NCBI GenBank assembly: GCA_019137255.1
Contig: WPDH01000060.1
Span: 62,001-126,000 of the forward strand
Direction: 5' to 3'
DNA: 64,000 nucleotides
Origin: Corinectria fuckeliana
Taxonomy: Eukaryota > Ascomycota > Sordariomycetes > Hypocreales > Nectriaceae
Part shown: in pieces, positions 55,315 through 64,000 of the stretch
Position numbering within the stretch: position 1 is the first letter of the stretch
Layout of the letters: every line of letters begins with the position of its first letter
Notes under the pieces: generated by a model
Databases searched by the model: none
Seen by the model: only the letters and a program-made list of their open reading frames with translations
Told to the model about the DNA's origin: nothing
Program-made: the position numbers and the translations under genes

Positions 55315-56664
55315 ATGGACAAGACTGCGCCCATTGCAATTCTTGGCGGCGGCGCCTTCGGGCTGTCGACGGCTCTGCACTTTGTCGAGGCTGGCTACAC
55401 CAACATCACCGTCTTTGAGCGGGGCGAGAGGATCCCTTCGCAGTACTCTGCCGCAGATGACTTGAACAAAATCGTCCGAGCCGAGTACGAGGACAGCTTC
55501 TACACCCATCTGGTGCTCGTACGTGCCGCATCCATCTCCTGTGATCTGACCTAACGCTGTCTAAAGGAGGCAATGGAAGGCTGGAAGACTCCTCTGTTCG
55601 GACCGTACTATCACGAGACAGGTTACATCGTGGCCACGTCTGGCAAGGCACCCCAGAAAGCAGTCAACTGTCTTGAAAAGGCCCTTGCATCTGTCTCACA
55701 ACACCCGACGCTGAAATCCGGCATCCAGCCTTTGAACACGGCCAAGGACTTCAAGGAGTATGCGTGGCAGTTGTCCGGCCCGCTGAGCGGCTTCAGAGGC
55801 TACTTCAACCGGAAGGCGGGATACGCTCATTCGGGAAACACGCTGCGGGCTGTCCACCTGCACTGCGCCTCCCGAGGCGTTCGGTTCCTGCTTGGCGAGA
55901 AGAGAGGGAACGTTGTCTCCCTCCGTTACGACCAGTCTGGGCGGTGCAGTGGCATCGAGACGGCAGATGGGGTCCAGCACCCGGCGGCGCTGACGGTTTG
56001 CGCCCTGGGCGCCTTTGGAGCATCCCTCGTCCCGGCCCTGGGCAAATTCGCTGTTGCGCGGTGCTGGTCCGTTGCCCACGTGCAGCTCACCGAGGAAGAA
56101 TGCGACTTGCTGCGCGGCTTGCCAGTGACAAACGTCCGAGACTTGGGCTTCTTCTTCGAGCCGGATCCTGCCACGCGTCTGTTCAAGATGTGCCCTCTTG
56201 GAGCAGGCTATACAAACACCCAGAACGGCACCTCGCTCCCGCCCACGAACCTCTCAGAAGGCTTGTTGCAGGACTTTATCCCGTTGGAGGATGAGCAGAA
56301 GCTGCGACGGTTGCTTCGCGAGACGTTGCCCTGGATGGCGGACCGCCCGTTTGTCGATCGCAAGCTGTGTTGGGTCTCCGACACGCAGGACTCCGAGTAC
56401 TGCATTGATTTTGTCCCCGGCACTGAAAACAGCCTCGTCGTATTGTCGGGGGACTCGGGGCACGGGTTCAAGATGATGCCAGTTTTCGGAAGCTGGGTTC
56501 TGGATCTCGTGCGAAAAGGCAAACAAGACTTGCGGCGCTGGCGGTGGAAGAGTCCCGAGCAGCGGAGTTCCGACTGGGGTGATGCGGTGAGCTGGAGGGT
56601 TGGCACGGCCAAAGAGTTGTCGGAGCTGGCAGCGGAAAGCAACATGTCGAAGGCTCGTCTATAG
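55315..56664 (+). CDS. FAD-dependent amine oxidase, fructosyl-amino-acid oxidase/sarcosine-oxidase family
   Basis: DAO/MSOX-family flavoenzyme that oxidises a secondary amine, with H2O2 as by-product; fungal members act on glycated amino acids (amadoriases), saccharopine or N-methyl amino acids. Exons are 55315-55518 and 55567-56664 (48-nt intron), giving 433 aa. The N-terminal Rossmann motif is AILGGGAFGLSTALHF with Glu at the strand 2 end (VFERGERIP). The C-terminal FAD block is GDSGHGFKMMPVFG. Cys336 in KLCWVSDTQDSEYCIDF is at the place where amadoriases bind FAD covalently. No PTS1 is obvious (ends SKARL, a plausible weak PTS1-like tripeptide ARL). Substrate unknown. Confidence 0.88.
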
Positions 56665-57724
56665 TTGAGATGAATGCGACGAATTCTGACGCACGGCGCT
56701 GATGCTATAACGGAACTAGGGCATGCCGGAGGTTCACGTAGACCTGCTGCTGCACACGACCCGAAATTGAATGCTCAGAAGTTGGGGATGGACGAATGGC
56801 TTTGAAACGGCTCACAGTATGCATCAAGGACATCTCGACAGTCCGGAGATATTCTGTCTGGTTGAATGAGATATTGGGTGGAGGGTACGATCGGACATGG
56901 CCTTCCCACTGCGATCCATCTAGATGGATTCCTGACTCCTCATCTGAATCAGACCAAGCCTGGGAAACTCATCAACCAAAGGTACAGAAAGCCTGGCTTC
57001 TCCACGGCGGCGATGTAGCGATGACGAACCTCAGGGATTGATGTTGAATACTGAGTAGACGCATTCAGACTCATTCCGGTCGAAGCTCTTGCACAGGGGC
57101 CTGTTTATCGCATCGGCGTTTTCTTCGGCGGCAGTTCAAGCAGCCGCCCCGACTGCGGGAGCCATTTGCCCTCGACATGGTGCATGTTGGCTGTCGCGGT
57201 TCAACAAACGTGTATGTTTGTACTTGTATTTAATAGACACACTTTGCTTTGCACTCTCCTGTGTAAACCTTCAAGAGTACTTGGACTTGAACCAAGAATT
57301 GGTGTTGATGCCGAGTCCGAACGGTCATGGCAGATAAGATAAGGTTGCTGTGAGATAACGATAGCGGGTTAAGCACGTGGCCCCATAGCCAGTCACCAAC
57401 TTAACCTTGACCACGTCCAGACATGTTGCTCGTTTTCAGATGACAACTGACGCCAGGCAGGCGTAGCACGGTTATCCAAGAGTCATCCGTGTGTTGCGAC
57501 AATGGGACTACAATTCCCTAAAGATCAAGCCTGCGACCGTCAGACACGGGTATGAGTGACGTGAACGACGCGAATGGTTGGCGATGAACTATCCCTTTGC
57601 CCTTCCATCAAGATTGAGATGGTCTTGGGAAACAAGTTTGATTTGCTATCTGGTAACTATTGAACCTTTCCTACTTTTGACCACGTCCATGCCTCATTTG
57701 CCCATTACTAGCTAACCAAGGAAC
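56665..57724. other. Convergent intergenic region
   Basis: 1.06 kb between the FAD oxidase stop and the stop of the secreted coiled-coil protein gene. A small group of GATA motifs lies near 57,335-57,360 but is not at a promoter. No gene recognised. Confidence 0.45.
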
Positions 57725-59089
57725 CTAGTTCTTGGCGTTTGGTCTCTGAGGCTGGATGGGATTACCCTCGTCCCCACGATCCCGGTCGTCGACGTCTTCC
57801 TGTTCCTTGGGTCCGTCTTCCTGTTCCTTAGGTCCGTCTTTGAGTTGTCCGACGCGACCGGCATAGCGACCCCGACCCCGGCCACGGCCACGGCCACGAT
57901 CCAGGCGGCTCCAGTCATCCAATTCTGGACGAACCACACCCTCACGACTACGATCACCCGGGACCGACACCAAGTAGGGCTCCAACTCGGCGTCAAGAAT
58001 TTCCGCATCCAGGAGCTTCTCCTTTGCCTCCTCCGCCTCTTGCTTGCTCGACTTGGCCTTGTAGGTGCCTCGACCGCGACCGATTGGGCGCTCCCTCCAG
58101 GGGCGGTTGCGCTGGCGTTCGAGTTCCTTGAGTTCCTTGAGCCGGTACTTGAGGAGCGTCTTCTTGGCCTCTTCGGCCTCCTGCTTGCTGGACTTGGCCC
58201 TGTAGGTGCCTCGGCTGGCCGGGCGACCCGTGTCGAGACGATCGGGGCGGTTTGGGCGCCAGTTGGGGTCAGGGGCCGTCTCGGTAGATTGCACGTCTTG
58301 AGAGACCCTTGTCTCGTCAATGTTGTCGGCCTCGCTCTTTCTGGCGTTGTCGACGCCAACCCGGTAGCCAAAGCCATCTGGGCGACCCAGACCGAGACGG
58401 TCGGGGTTGGGATCGGTTGGGCGGACGTCCTCGGAGACCTTGACCGGCTCGCTCGGGCCAGTGCCGTTGCCGGGGGTTTCGGGGGTTTCGGGGGTGTCGA
58501 TGGTCACAGTGACATTGACCAGAAACTCGAGCTGGCCGTCGTCAGGGGATGGCTGGGCCTCTTTGCCTTGCTCAGAGTCCTGGTCCTGGTCAACGGTGTC
58601 GTCGCGGCCGAGATCGTGAGACTGCTGGGCCTCACGATCCTGCTGAGCCTGAGCCTGCTGGGCCTGAACCTGCTGAACCTGCTGGGATTTCTGGGCCTCC
58701 CGGAGCTGCTGGAGCTGCCGGGCGTGCTGGGCCTCTTCAGCCCGCGTCGCCTCTTGGGCCTGCTTGGCCTCTTTGGCTTGCCTGGCCGCCTGGTCCTCGG
58801 CCTTTTCAGCCTGCTTCGCCTCGTGAGCCTCCTTCGTCTTGAGAGCCTCAATCGACTTCTGAGCCTCCATAAGCTCTTTAGCCGCCCGCTCCAGCTCGGC
58901 CTCCCCCTTCAGCTCGGCCTCCTTCAGCTCCCCCTTCAGCTCGGGAGCCGGCTTCTGTCTGTTGTCCAGCGCCAGCAGCTCCGAACCCAGAGGGTCGGTG
59001 GGTATAACTTCGTAGGGCCGCATAGGTGGAGGTAAGGACAAGGCCGACCCGAGTGCCACAAAGGCCGCGATGACGGTCGAGGTCCTCAT
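57725..59089 (-). CDS. Secreted low-complexity coiled-coil protein with internal repeats
   Basis: One exon of 454 codons. MRTSTVIAAFVALGSALS is a clear signal peptide. Residues 48-165 are a long Ala/Glu/Gln/Lys helix with heptad character, likely coiled coil. About 185-285 are Asp/Pro-rich with N-glycosylation sites (NVT, NGT). Two related units share the core AKSSKQEAEEAK (about 310 and 355), each following a Gly/Arg-rich stretch and a GTY motif. A Gly/Arg run (RGRGRGRGRGRY) and a duplicated acidic hexamer (DGPKEQE twice) are near the end. No Kex2 KR ladder, so it is not an obvious peptide precursor. No known domain. Such proteins in fungi include cell-wall and effector candidates; function unknown. 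Confidence 0.75.
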   Translation of the reverse strand: MRTSTVIAAFVALGSALSLPPPMRPYEVIPTDPLGSELLALDNRQKPAPELKGELKEAELKGEAELERAAKELMEAQKSIEALKTKEAHEAKQAEKAEDQAARQAKEAKQAQEATRAEEAQHARQLQQLREAQKSQQVQQVQAQQAQAQQDREAQQSHDLGRDDTVDQDQDSEQGKEAQPSPDDGQLEFLVNVTVTIDTPETPETPGNGTGPSEPVKVSEDVRPTDPNPDRLGLGRPDGFGYRVGVDNARKSEADNIDETRVSQDVQSTETAPDPNWRPNRPDRLDTGRPASRGTYRAKSSKQEAEEAKKTLLKYRLKELKELERQRNRPWRERPIGRGRGTYKAKSSKQEAEEAKEKLLDAEILDAELEPYLVSVPGDRSREGVVRPELDDWSRLDRGRGRGRGRGRYAGRVGQLKDGPKEQEDGPKEQEDVDDRDRGDEGNPIQPQRPNAKN

Positions 59090-59091
59090 GT

Positions 59092-59240
59092 CGAGGGAGG
59101 TAGGTGTTAGGGAGAGGTGTTAGGGAGAGGTGTAGGGGGAGGTGTTAGGGAGAGGTGTTAGGGAGAGGTGTTAGGGAGAGGTGTAGGGGGAGGTGTTAGG
59201 GAGAGGTGTTAGGGAGAGGTGTTAGGGAGAGGTGTTAGGG
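59092..59240. repeat. 13-bp minisatellite, about 11 units
   Basis: Tandem units of GTTAGGGAGAGGT, with some copies shortened to GTAGGGGGAGGT, lie immediately upstream of the secreted coiled-coil gene start (minus strand), so in its 5' UTR or core promoter. Confidence 0.92.
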
Positions 59241-59830
59241 AATTGATGTGCGAGAAGGTAGTGATGAGGTGCAGATCGAGTATGACTGACCAAGATAGAA
59301 TCCGGATATCAGGAAGGGAGACGGCTTCTTATACTACTTGGAAGCCCTCCCATCGTGCCTGAGGCTCTTCTTAAAGCTCCATCCATATCTAAGCTTTATC
59401 GAATGCTTACGCTTCATCAGATAACGTGCCGCTTCGAGGCCGCGTGCAGAGCCTACTTCCATTGTTCCACGGTTACGAGCCACCGAGACTTTGACCATCA
59501 ATGTCTTTTTAGAAAACTTTGCAAACATACCGAATAAACAAAAGAGTTGACAATAGAGTTGGCCGTTTCCTCCAACCGTTTGGAACGCCACCAAGTCTTC
59601 CTCTCCACATTCGGCCGACATACGCAACGCCGGAGTGTTCGACGAATCTAGGCACTTCCCAGGCATTTGGAAACGCAAATCGATTCGGCAATAAAGTTGA
59701 CCGTCTCTCCAGCAGCTTCGCAGATTCAACTCTCCCCACAGATACCATCTTTTACTCGACCAAAACTCCTCTGCACAGGCAACCTTGTCGCTTCATTGAC
59801 CTTTTCCCTGCACAACTCTTGACTTTTACC
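59241..59830. promoter_or_regulatory. Divergent promoter region
   Basis: 590 bp between the minisatellite and the F-box start. In-frame sequence from 59519 upstream of the F-box ATG has no family similarity and is treated as 5' UTR. Confidence 0.4.
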
Positions 59831-60934
59831 ATGTCTCTCGAGGAATACAAGCCCGCGGAGCTTGTTGCTCGCTTCTCCCACCAACCACCCAACCTCATCC
59901 AAGCCCGCATGCCACGTCCGCATCCGCCCAGGGTTCCCACGCTCGTCAAGCCCATCGACAGGCCTTCGTCTCTCGGCGCCCTCGATAAGTTTCCCACCGA
60001 GGTACTCCACATGGTCTTCGGCGGCATTGACATGCAGTCCATGACACGGTTTGCGCAGACCTCGGTCCTGGCCACTGCGGTTGTCCAGTCCCACCCGACA
60101 TACCGAGCTCTTGTCCAGCACGCATCGGAAGCTTTGGAAACCATGAGCATCACGAGGGTTCTGGGCCTCCACACCGTGGGCCAGCTGCGAGCAACCCTCC
60201 GGTCCGACCGATGCAGCCGTTGCCCCGAGTACGGCGCCTACCTCTACCTCTTGGAGTGCAAGAGAGCGTGCTGGGCGTGTCTGCTCTTCAAGCCGTCCCT
60301 GCGCCTGCTCTACCCGGTGACCGCTCGGAAGTTGTTCGGCCTCTCGGAGCAGCACATCCAGCAGCTGCCCGTCATGCGCAGTCGCATCCCCAACTGCAAT
60401 CCTTGGGCCGAGACGGTGCCACCCCCGGCTGACCTCGTCTCTGCCAAGGCGGCGCGAGAGCTGGCCGTTGCCGTTCACGGATCCGAAGACAAGTTGCCGA
60501 GGAACCGGCGAACGCGGATGGGCAACAAGGTCGACCCACGGGAGTTCTTCAAGAGGATGGCATCGGACGACAACGGCTCGGACCCTCTCCAGGCGCCCAC
60601 CGGCCTGTGCATGCCCGGCAACAAGCTGCTCAACACGTCTTTTGTCCACCTCCCCGTCGTTCGATGGCCGGGCGTCGTCGAAAACGGGCTCTGGTGCCAA
60701 GGATGCTACCAAACAAGCGAGTGGGTCCACGCCAACCTCCTATCGCAAGAGGACATCACGGCCATGGTGCCCACGGGCTGCAGCGAGATTCGAATCGTGT
60801 GCGGCATGGCCAATCGGGCCTGGTCGGAGGCTGGTCTACTGGAACACATCAAGCACTGCTACGGGGTGAAGCAACTCCTCTCATTCGGGAGGCGCAGCGT
60901 CAGTGCTCAGGTGCAGCGAGGAAGTCATTCTTGA
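59831..60934 (+). CDS. F-box protein with Cys-rich segments
   Basis: Predicted SCF substrate receptor. One exon of 367 codons; start MSLEEYKPAELV was chosen because the upstream in-frame extension lacks conservation features. The F-box-like segment is 'LGALDKFPTEVLHMVFGGIDMQSMTRFAQTS' (about 48-80), with the usual Leu/Pro and hydrophobic spacing, followed by ALVQHASEALE. Two Cys pairs follow: CSRCPEYGAYLYLLECKRACWACLLFK (about 127-153), a zinc-knuckle-like arrangement typical of a Sordariomycete F-box subgroup, and LWCQGCYQTSEWV (about 290). The ending IKHCYGVKQLL is basic. The target is unknown. Confidence 0.82.
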   Translation: MSLEEYKPAELVARFSHQPPNLIQARMPRPHPPRVPTLVKPIDRPSSLGALDKFPTEVLHMVFGGIDMQSMTRFAQTSVLATAVVQSHPTYRALVQHASEALETMSITRVLGLHTVGQLRATLRSDRCSRCPEYGAYLYLLECKRACWACLLFKPSLRLLYPVTARKLFGLSEQHIQQLPVMRSRIPNCNPWAETVPPPADLVSAKAARELAVAVHGSEDKLPRNRRTRMGNKVDPREFFKRMASDDNGSDPLQAPTGLCMPGNKLLNTSFVHLPVVRWPGVVENGLWCQGCYQTSEWVHANLLSQEDITAMVPTGCSEIRIVCGMANRAWSEAGLLEHIKHCYGVKQLLSFGRRSVSAQVQRGSHS

Positions 60935-61857
60935 GATACTCAACACAGTTAGTCCTTTAGGAATTGATACCAGCTTTTGATGCATGAATGGGAACGCCGT
61001 TTGTTCCTGCGCTAGCCCCGTGACCAAAGTGGGTTGTAGCTGGCCTGAATGCTTCAGAGTTCCATAATTCCATCACTGCGGGGTTCGTCAACCACGCTTC
61101 CCGGAACTTTGGAGTGACTGGCCTCGGCCCAGCATCCGGATCCGATTGACTTTACACTGTGCGTCGAGTCACTTCCGGGGCTTCGACCGTTGTCACCCTA
61201 TCAAACTCGAACGTGCCAGAGCTGTTGACTGAAGCCTTGCTCTCGATGGATCCGTGATGGCGTCAGCTAACTGTACGACTCAGGTACCCGAGGATCAGTT
61301 CCCTCCCATCAGGTTCACGTGTCCTGCACAGTTCAACACAGCCCAGACAAGCACTTACGGACTGAGATGTCGCGGCCATGCAGGCGGCCCAACTCAGCGG
61401 CAGTATTGTCGGACAATTACCCAGCACTCATCAACCCTGATGCTACGATTAAGAGCCGCAACTAGCCGACTTGGAACGAAGACACCCTCCGCCTCGCCGA
61501 GACAGCCACAGCCTTCTTGAAAGGCACCAGCAGACAAGACGCCGCGATGGACTTGCACGAATTGGCTCGCGACAACTTCCGTATCACAGACACCAGCGAC
61601 GCCAAGCATTGGCTCCATTCAGAGAAACGACGACGGACACGAGCATTCAAACATGTACGTCCGACTCCATCTGGTCGACTAGCTATAACAAATCTTCAAA
61701 TTAGGGAAAGTGTTTAGGAAGTTTGAATACATCTGGTGGAATCAATCGTATCGCCATTTCGTAGTCGCGCATCCACGCAGCCAGTGTACCAGTCTTCTCC
61801 AGCTGTCATGTCCTAATCCGAGGCCTGTTTCCTGCGTTCCTCCTACTCTAAGCTGGA
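60935..61857. other. Gene-poor region before the phosphotransferase relic
   Basis: 920 bp with only short frames. The frame at 61517-61717 (MKGTSRQDAAMDLHELARDNFRI) resembles a coding remnant but no family is recognised. Confidence 0.4.
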
Positions 61858-62049
61858 ATGGTAGCGGACACTAGCGAGCGCCACGCTTCTCCTGGTCCGT
61901 TCGTCCTCACTCGCGGCGATTTGACGCCGCGGAACATCTTCGCGCGGGACTGTCGTTACTGGGATTGTCGACTGGGAGAAAATGGCTTCTTCCCAGAGCA
62001 CGCGAGGATGCTTTTGCGGTGGCGCTGTCACGAGCATAAGAAATGGTAG
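61858..62049 (+). pseudogene. APH-family phosphotransferase fragment
   Basis: The frame reads GPFVLTRGDLTPRNIFARD, then a stretch ending GENGFFPEHARM. This matches the catalytic loop of fungal aminoglycoside/choline-kinase-like proteins (FVLTHGDLxPRNI followed by a W-E-x-x-GFFPEYWE block), with the usual His replaced by Arg and the downstream metal-binding D-W-E not recognisable. No N-terminal lobe is found upstream in any frame. It is a decayed fragment of about 60 codons, with a degenerate C-terminal end at 62049. Confidence 0.6.
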
Positions 62050-62828
62050 GTTCCAGTGTTGAAAGAGGTAAGCACTCGCGTTTACGGCGATCGACAGCGG
62101 TACGTGACAATTAGGTAAGTACCGCCTCTAGACGATGCGGCTATGAACGCGGTCAATCGAGGGAGCTAGCCAAGTCGCAGTCAAGCAAAACCACACTCCT
62201 ACGCAACAGAACCAATTCTTCCTCGCAACCAAGGCAAGCCTCAGACAGCAATGAAAAAAGAAACGCCTGTCAGACGTCCGTCGACACCCACCCCGAGCGC
62301 GCGCCCAAAGGCAGACCGCAAACGGGGTCGAGATCATCAAGAGAAAACTTCTCTCTATACAGCACCGCAAAGCAGCGCCGCCGTCCTTGCGGACAGAGCG
62401 AGAGGACCAGGGTATTCACTCTAGGGTGTCGAGGATATGCACTCATCAACCAGGGTGGGATCTGTGGCTCTTTTAGGGAACCAAGAGGAGGTCGAATACT
62501 ATAGAAATGATTCTCCTGCGGACGTGGGTTAGCAAGCGGAACAGCGGGGACGTCCTGGGGGGTGCTGGGAGCAGGTAGGGGGCACATACTGAAGTATTGT
62601 CGACGTGAAGAAGAAAGGAAAAAAAGTTGAAAGGACGGAGGCTCGACGAGTTTTTATACGGCTTGGGTGGGGCGTCGCTCACCGCCTAAAAGTTTCCGCG
62701 GCAGAATTCTCAGAGCCCTGTCTGTGAAGGACCAGGTCTTATTACATTACGTGCCGGGCATCACGTGGCAGCACAGTACTACAGACCCTAGGCACTATAG
62801 GTCTGCACTATACTATAGTAACCCTCAG
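62050..62828. other. Transition region
   Basis: About 780 bp of normal base composition with short ORFs only (for example 62270-62587 on the minus strand). No gene is supported. Confidence 0.4.
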
Positions 62829-62851
62829 GGAGAAGCCGCTAAGGCTTCTCC
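62829..62851. repeat. Perfect 9-bp inverted repeat (hairpin)
   Basis: GGAGAAGCC, five-base spacer GCTAA, then GGCTTCTCC. It lies exactly at the change from normal to AT-rich composition. Confidence 0.85.
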
Positions 62852-64000
62852 TTATAATAACTATCCTAATTTATTTAATCTAACCTTTTAAGATAATAGC
62901 TTTCTTTTTGCCCTTTTAGGTGACTATATTTCACTAGTTATAAGCTTAGGCCTTACCCTAATATATTCTCTTTTCACACCCTAGTTAGTATTTCTTCTTT
63001 TTGCTGCTTTAAAGTATAATTTCTTTAGATTTCACTTTTATAATTCTAACTTTTATTATATTATAAGTTTTAGCTTTAAAGCTCTTATATCTCTCTTTCT
63101 GCCTCTTTTTAGCACTAGCTTTACTTTATAAGTAGTCTTAGCTTTTACAGTCTAACTTATTTTCTTCTTTTAAACTCTTTTAACTATAGCTTTACTTTAT
63201 AAGCAGCCTAGCTTTTTATAGTTTTACTTCTTTTATCTCTTTTAAGCATCTTATCTATTATAACTTTACCTTATAAGCAGTCTTAGGTATTAATATAGCC
63301 TTCTTTCTAGATCTTTAGATTACCTGTTATTAAATTAAGATAGCTTTTTTTCTTTATAATCTCTCTCTCTATTACTAGAACCTTAAGATTATAATTTCAC
63401 ACCTAAACCTACTCTTACTATAGCTTTATCTTAGTATAATACTAGTAATAGCCTTTCTTATAGTATTTTTACTAAGTTTACTTATATATATATACTAAAA
63501 ACTTATTATATTATAATATTTTACTACCTAAAGATAGGTATTAATAAGAAGTAATATTATAAGACTATTTATTTAACTTACTTCTTACTTATTTTTTCTA
63601 ACTTTAGCTACCTTAAGAATATAAAAGGTTAGCCTTTATAAAGCTTATTTATTATAACTACTCTTACTACTATTAGTTATAATATAACTATTATACTCTC
63701 TTCTCTTAGAGAAGGTAAGCTTCTTAATTAGATTTAAAGCTTAGTTAAAAAAGAGGCGAAAATAATTATTAAGAGATTTACTTTTAGATTTTAAGCCTTT
63801 CTTGCCTTTTAGTTATAATATTATAACTATAACTCCCTTTAGGAAGACTATTTTTACTCTTAACTTTAGTTCTTAAAGTATAAGAATATTTATAATAGCT
63901 TTTTTTATATTATAAAATTTACCTAGCTTTTTATATAGCTAAAAACTGCTAGTAGTGCTCTTAATAATAGGTAAGTTTACTACCTCTTTTATAACTCTCT
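62852..64000. repeat. AT-rich, RIP-like gene-free block
   Basis: Base composition changes abruptly to roughly 70-75% A+T. CpA and TpG dinucleotides are few while TpA is very abundant, the expected footprint of RIP acting on both strands of a repeat. No long open frame. The parent element cannot be identified. The block continues past the window end. Confidence 0.82.
63114..63290. repeat. Degenerate tandem array, about 72-bp period
   Basis: The segment AGCTTTACTTTATAAGTAG recurs with changes at about 63,117, 63,188 and 63,262, followed each time by a CT/TTAG segment. It lies inside the AT-rich block. Confidence 0.5.

Noticed and set aside
57330..57365. Cluster of GATAAG/GATAAC motifs as a nitrogen-regulation (AreA) site
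   Set aside because: It lies between two convergent 3' ends, not at a promoter, and such short motifs are frequent by chance.
59092..59240. Interstitial telomere
   Set aside because: Although TTAGGG recurs, the period is 13 bp with GAGAGGT between, so it is a minisatellite and not a telomeric array.
62270..62682. Small minus-strand gene next to the AT-rich block
   Set aside because: Two short frames can be seen, but no splice pair, signal or domain supports joining them.
1..64000. tRNA, rRNA, CRISPR array, intact transposon or viral genes
   Set aside because: I looked for A/B-box pairs, direct-repeat spacers, transposase or reverse-transcriptase motifs and terminal repeats by eye and found none; a tRNA or repeat search program could still find weak cases.

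Overview
The window is nuclear DNA from a filamentous ascomycete (Pezizomycotina), most likely a Sordariomycete. The evidence is short 43-80 nt GT-AG introns with CTAAC/CTGAC branch sites, GC-rich third codon positions, a fungal-type gene set (Zn2Cys6 factor, JEN1-type carrier, BCS1-like ATPase, PDR transporter fossil), and an AT-rich end that looks mutated by RIP (repeat-induced point mutation). The species cannot be named from the sequence. Exon models were built by hand from splice motifs and reading-frame closure.

Positions 1-39,500 are a conserved housekeeping stretch: PI-specific phospholipase C (5' end cut by the window edge), a DHHC palmitoyltransferase, a five-finger C2H2 protein, the tau95/sfc1-type TFIIIC subunit, the B56 regulatory subunit of PP2A, a CID/RS-domain RNA-processing protein, a GFD2-like exonuclease-fold protein, a tiny membrane protein made of micro-exons, an inositol polyphosphate 5-phosphatase with a propeller domain, a PDR16-like Sec14 protein, a BCS1-like AAA ATPase, the TRAPP subunit Trs31, a small acidic protein, an F-box-less LRR-like protein, and full-length CAND1. 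Three of these act on phosphoinositides (PLC, 5-phosphatase, Sec14 protein), but they are not adjacent and co-regulation is not implied.

Positions 39,700-57,000 are accessory: a JEN1-type monocarboxylate carrier, an FMN-dependent 2-hydroxyacid oxidase with a signal peptide, an ACC-synthase-like PLP enzyme, a UPF0303 (haem-degrading fold) protein, a Zn2Cys6 regulator, the fossil of a PDR-type ABC transporter, a small Cys-rich secreted protein and an amadoriase-like FAD oxidase. The enzyme, carrier, regulator and pump content resembles a small catabolic or specialised-metabolism locus, with lactate or another 2-hydroxy acid as a candidate substrate. This is inference. Several introns here and nearby have unusual ends: two GC-AG introns and one apparent AT-AC intron.

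Positions 57,000-64,000 become more peripheral: a secreted low-complexity coiled-coil protein preceded by a 13-bp minisatellite, an F-box protein, a decayed phosphotransferase fragment, and from about 62,850 a gene-free AT-rich block with few CpA or TpG dinucleotides, many TpA, a degenerate tandem array, and a perfect hairpin at its border. No tRNA, rRNA, CRISPR array or intact transposon was recognised.
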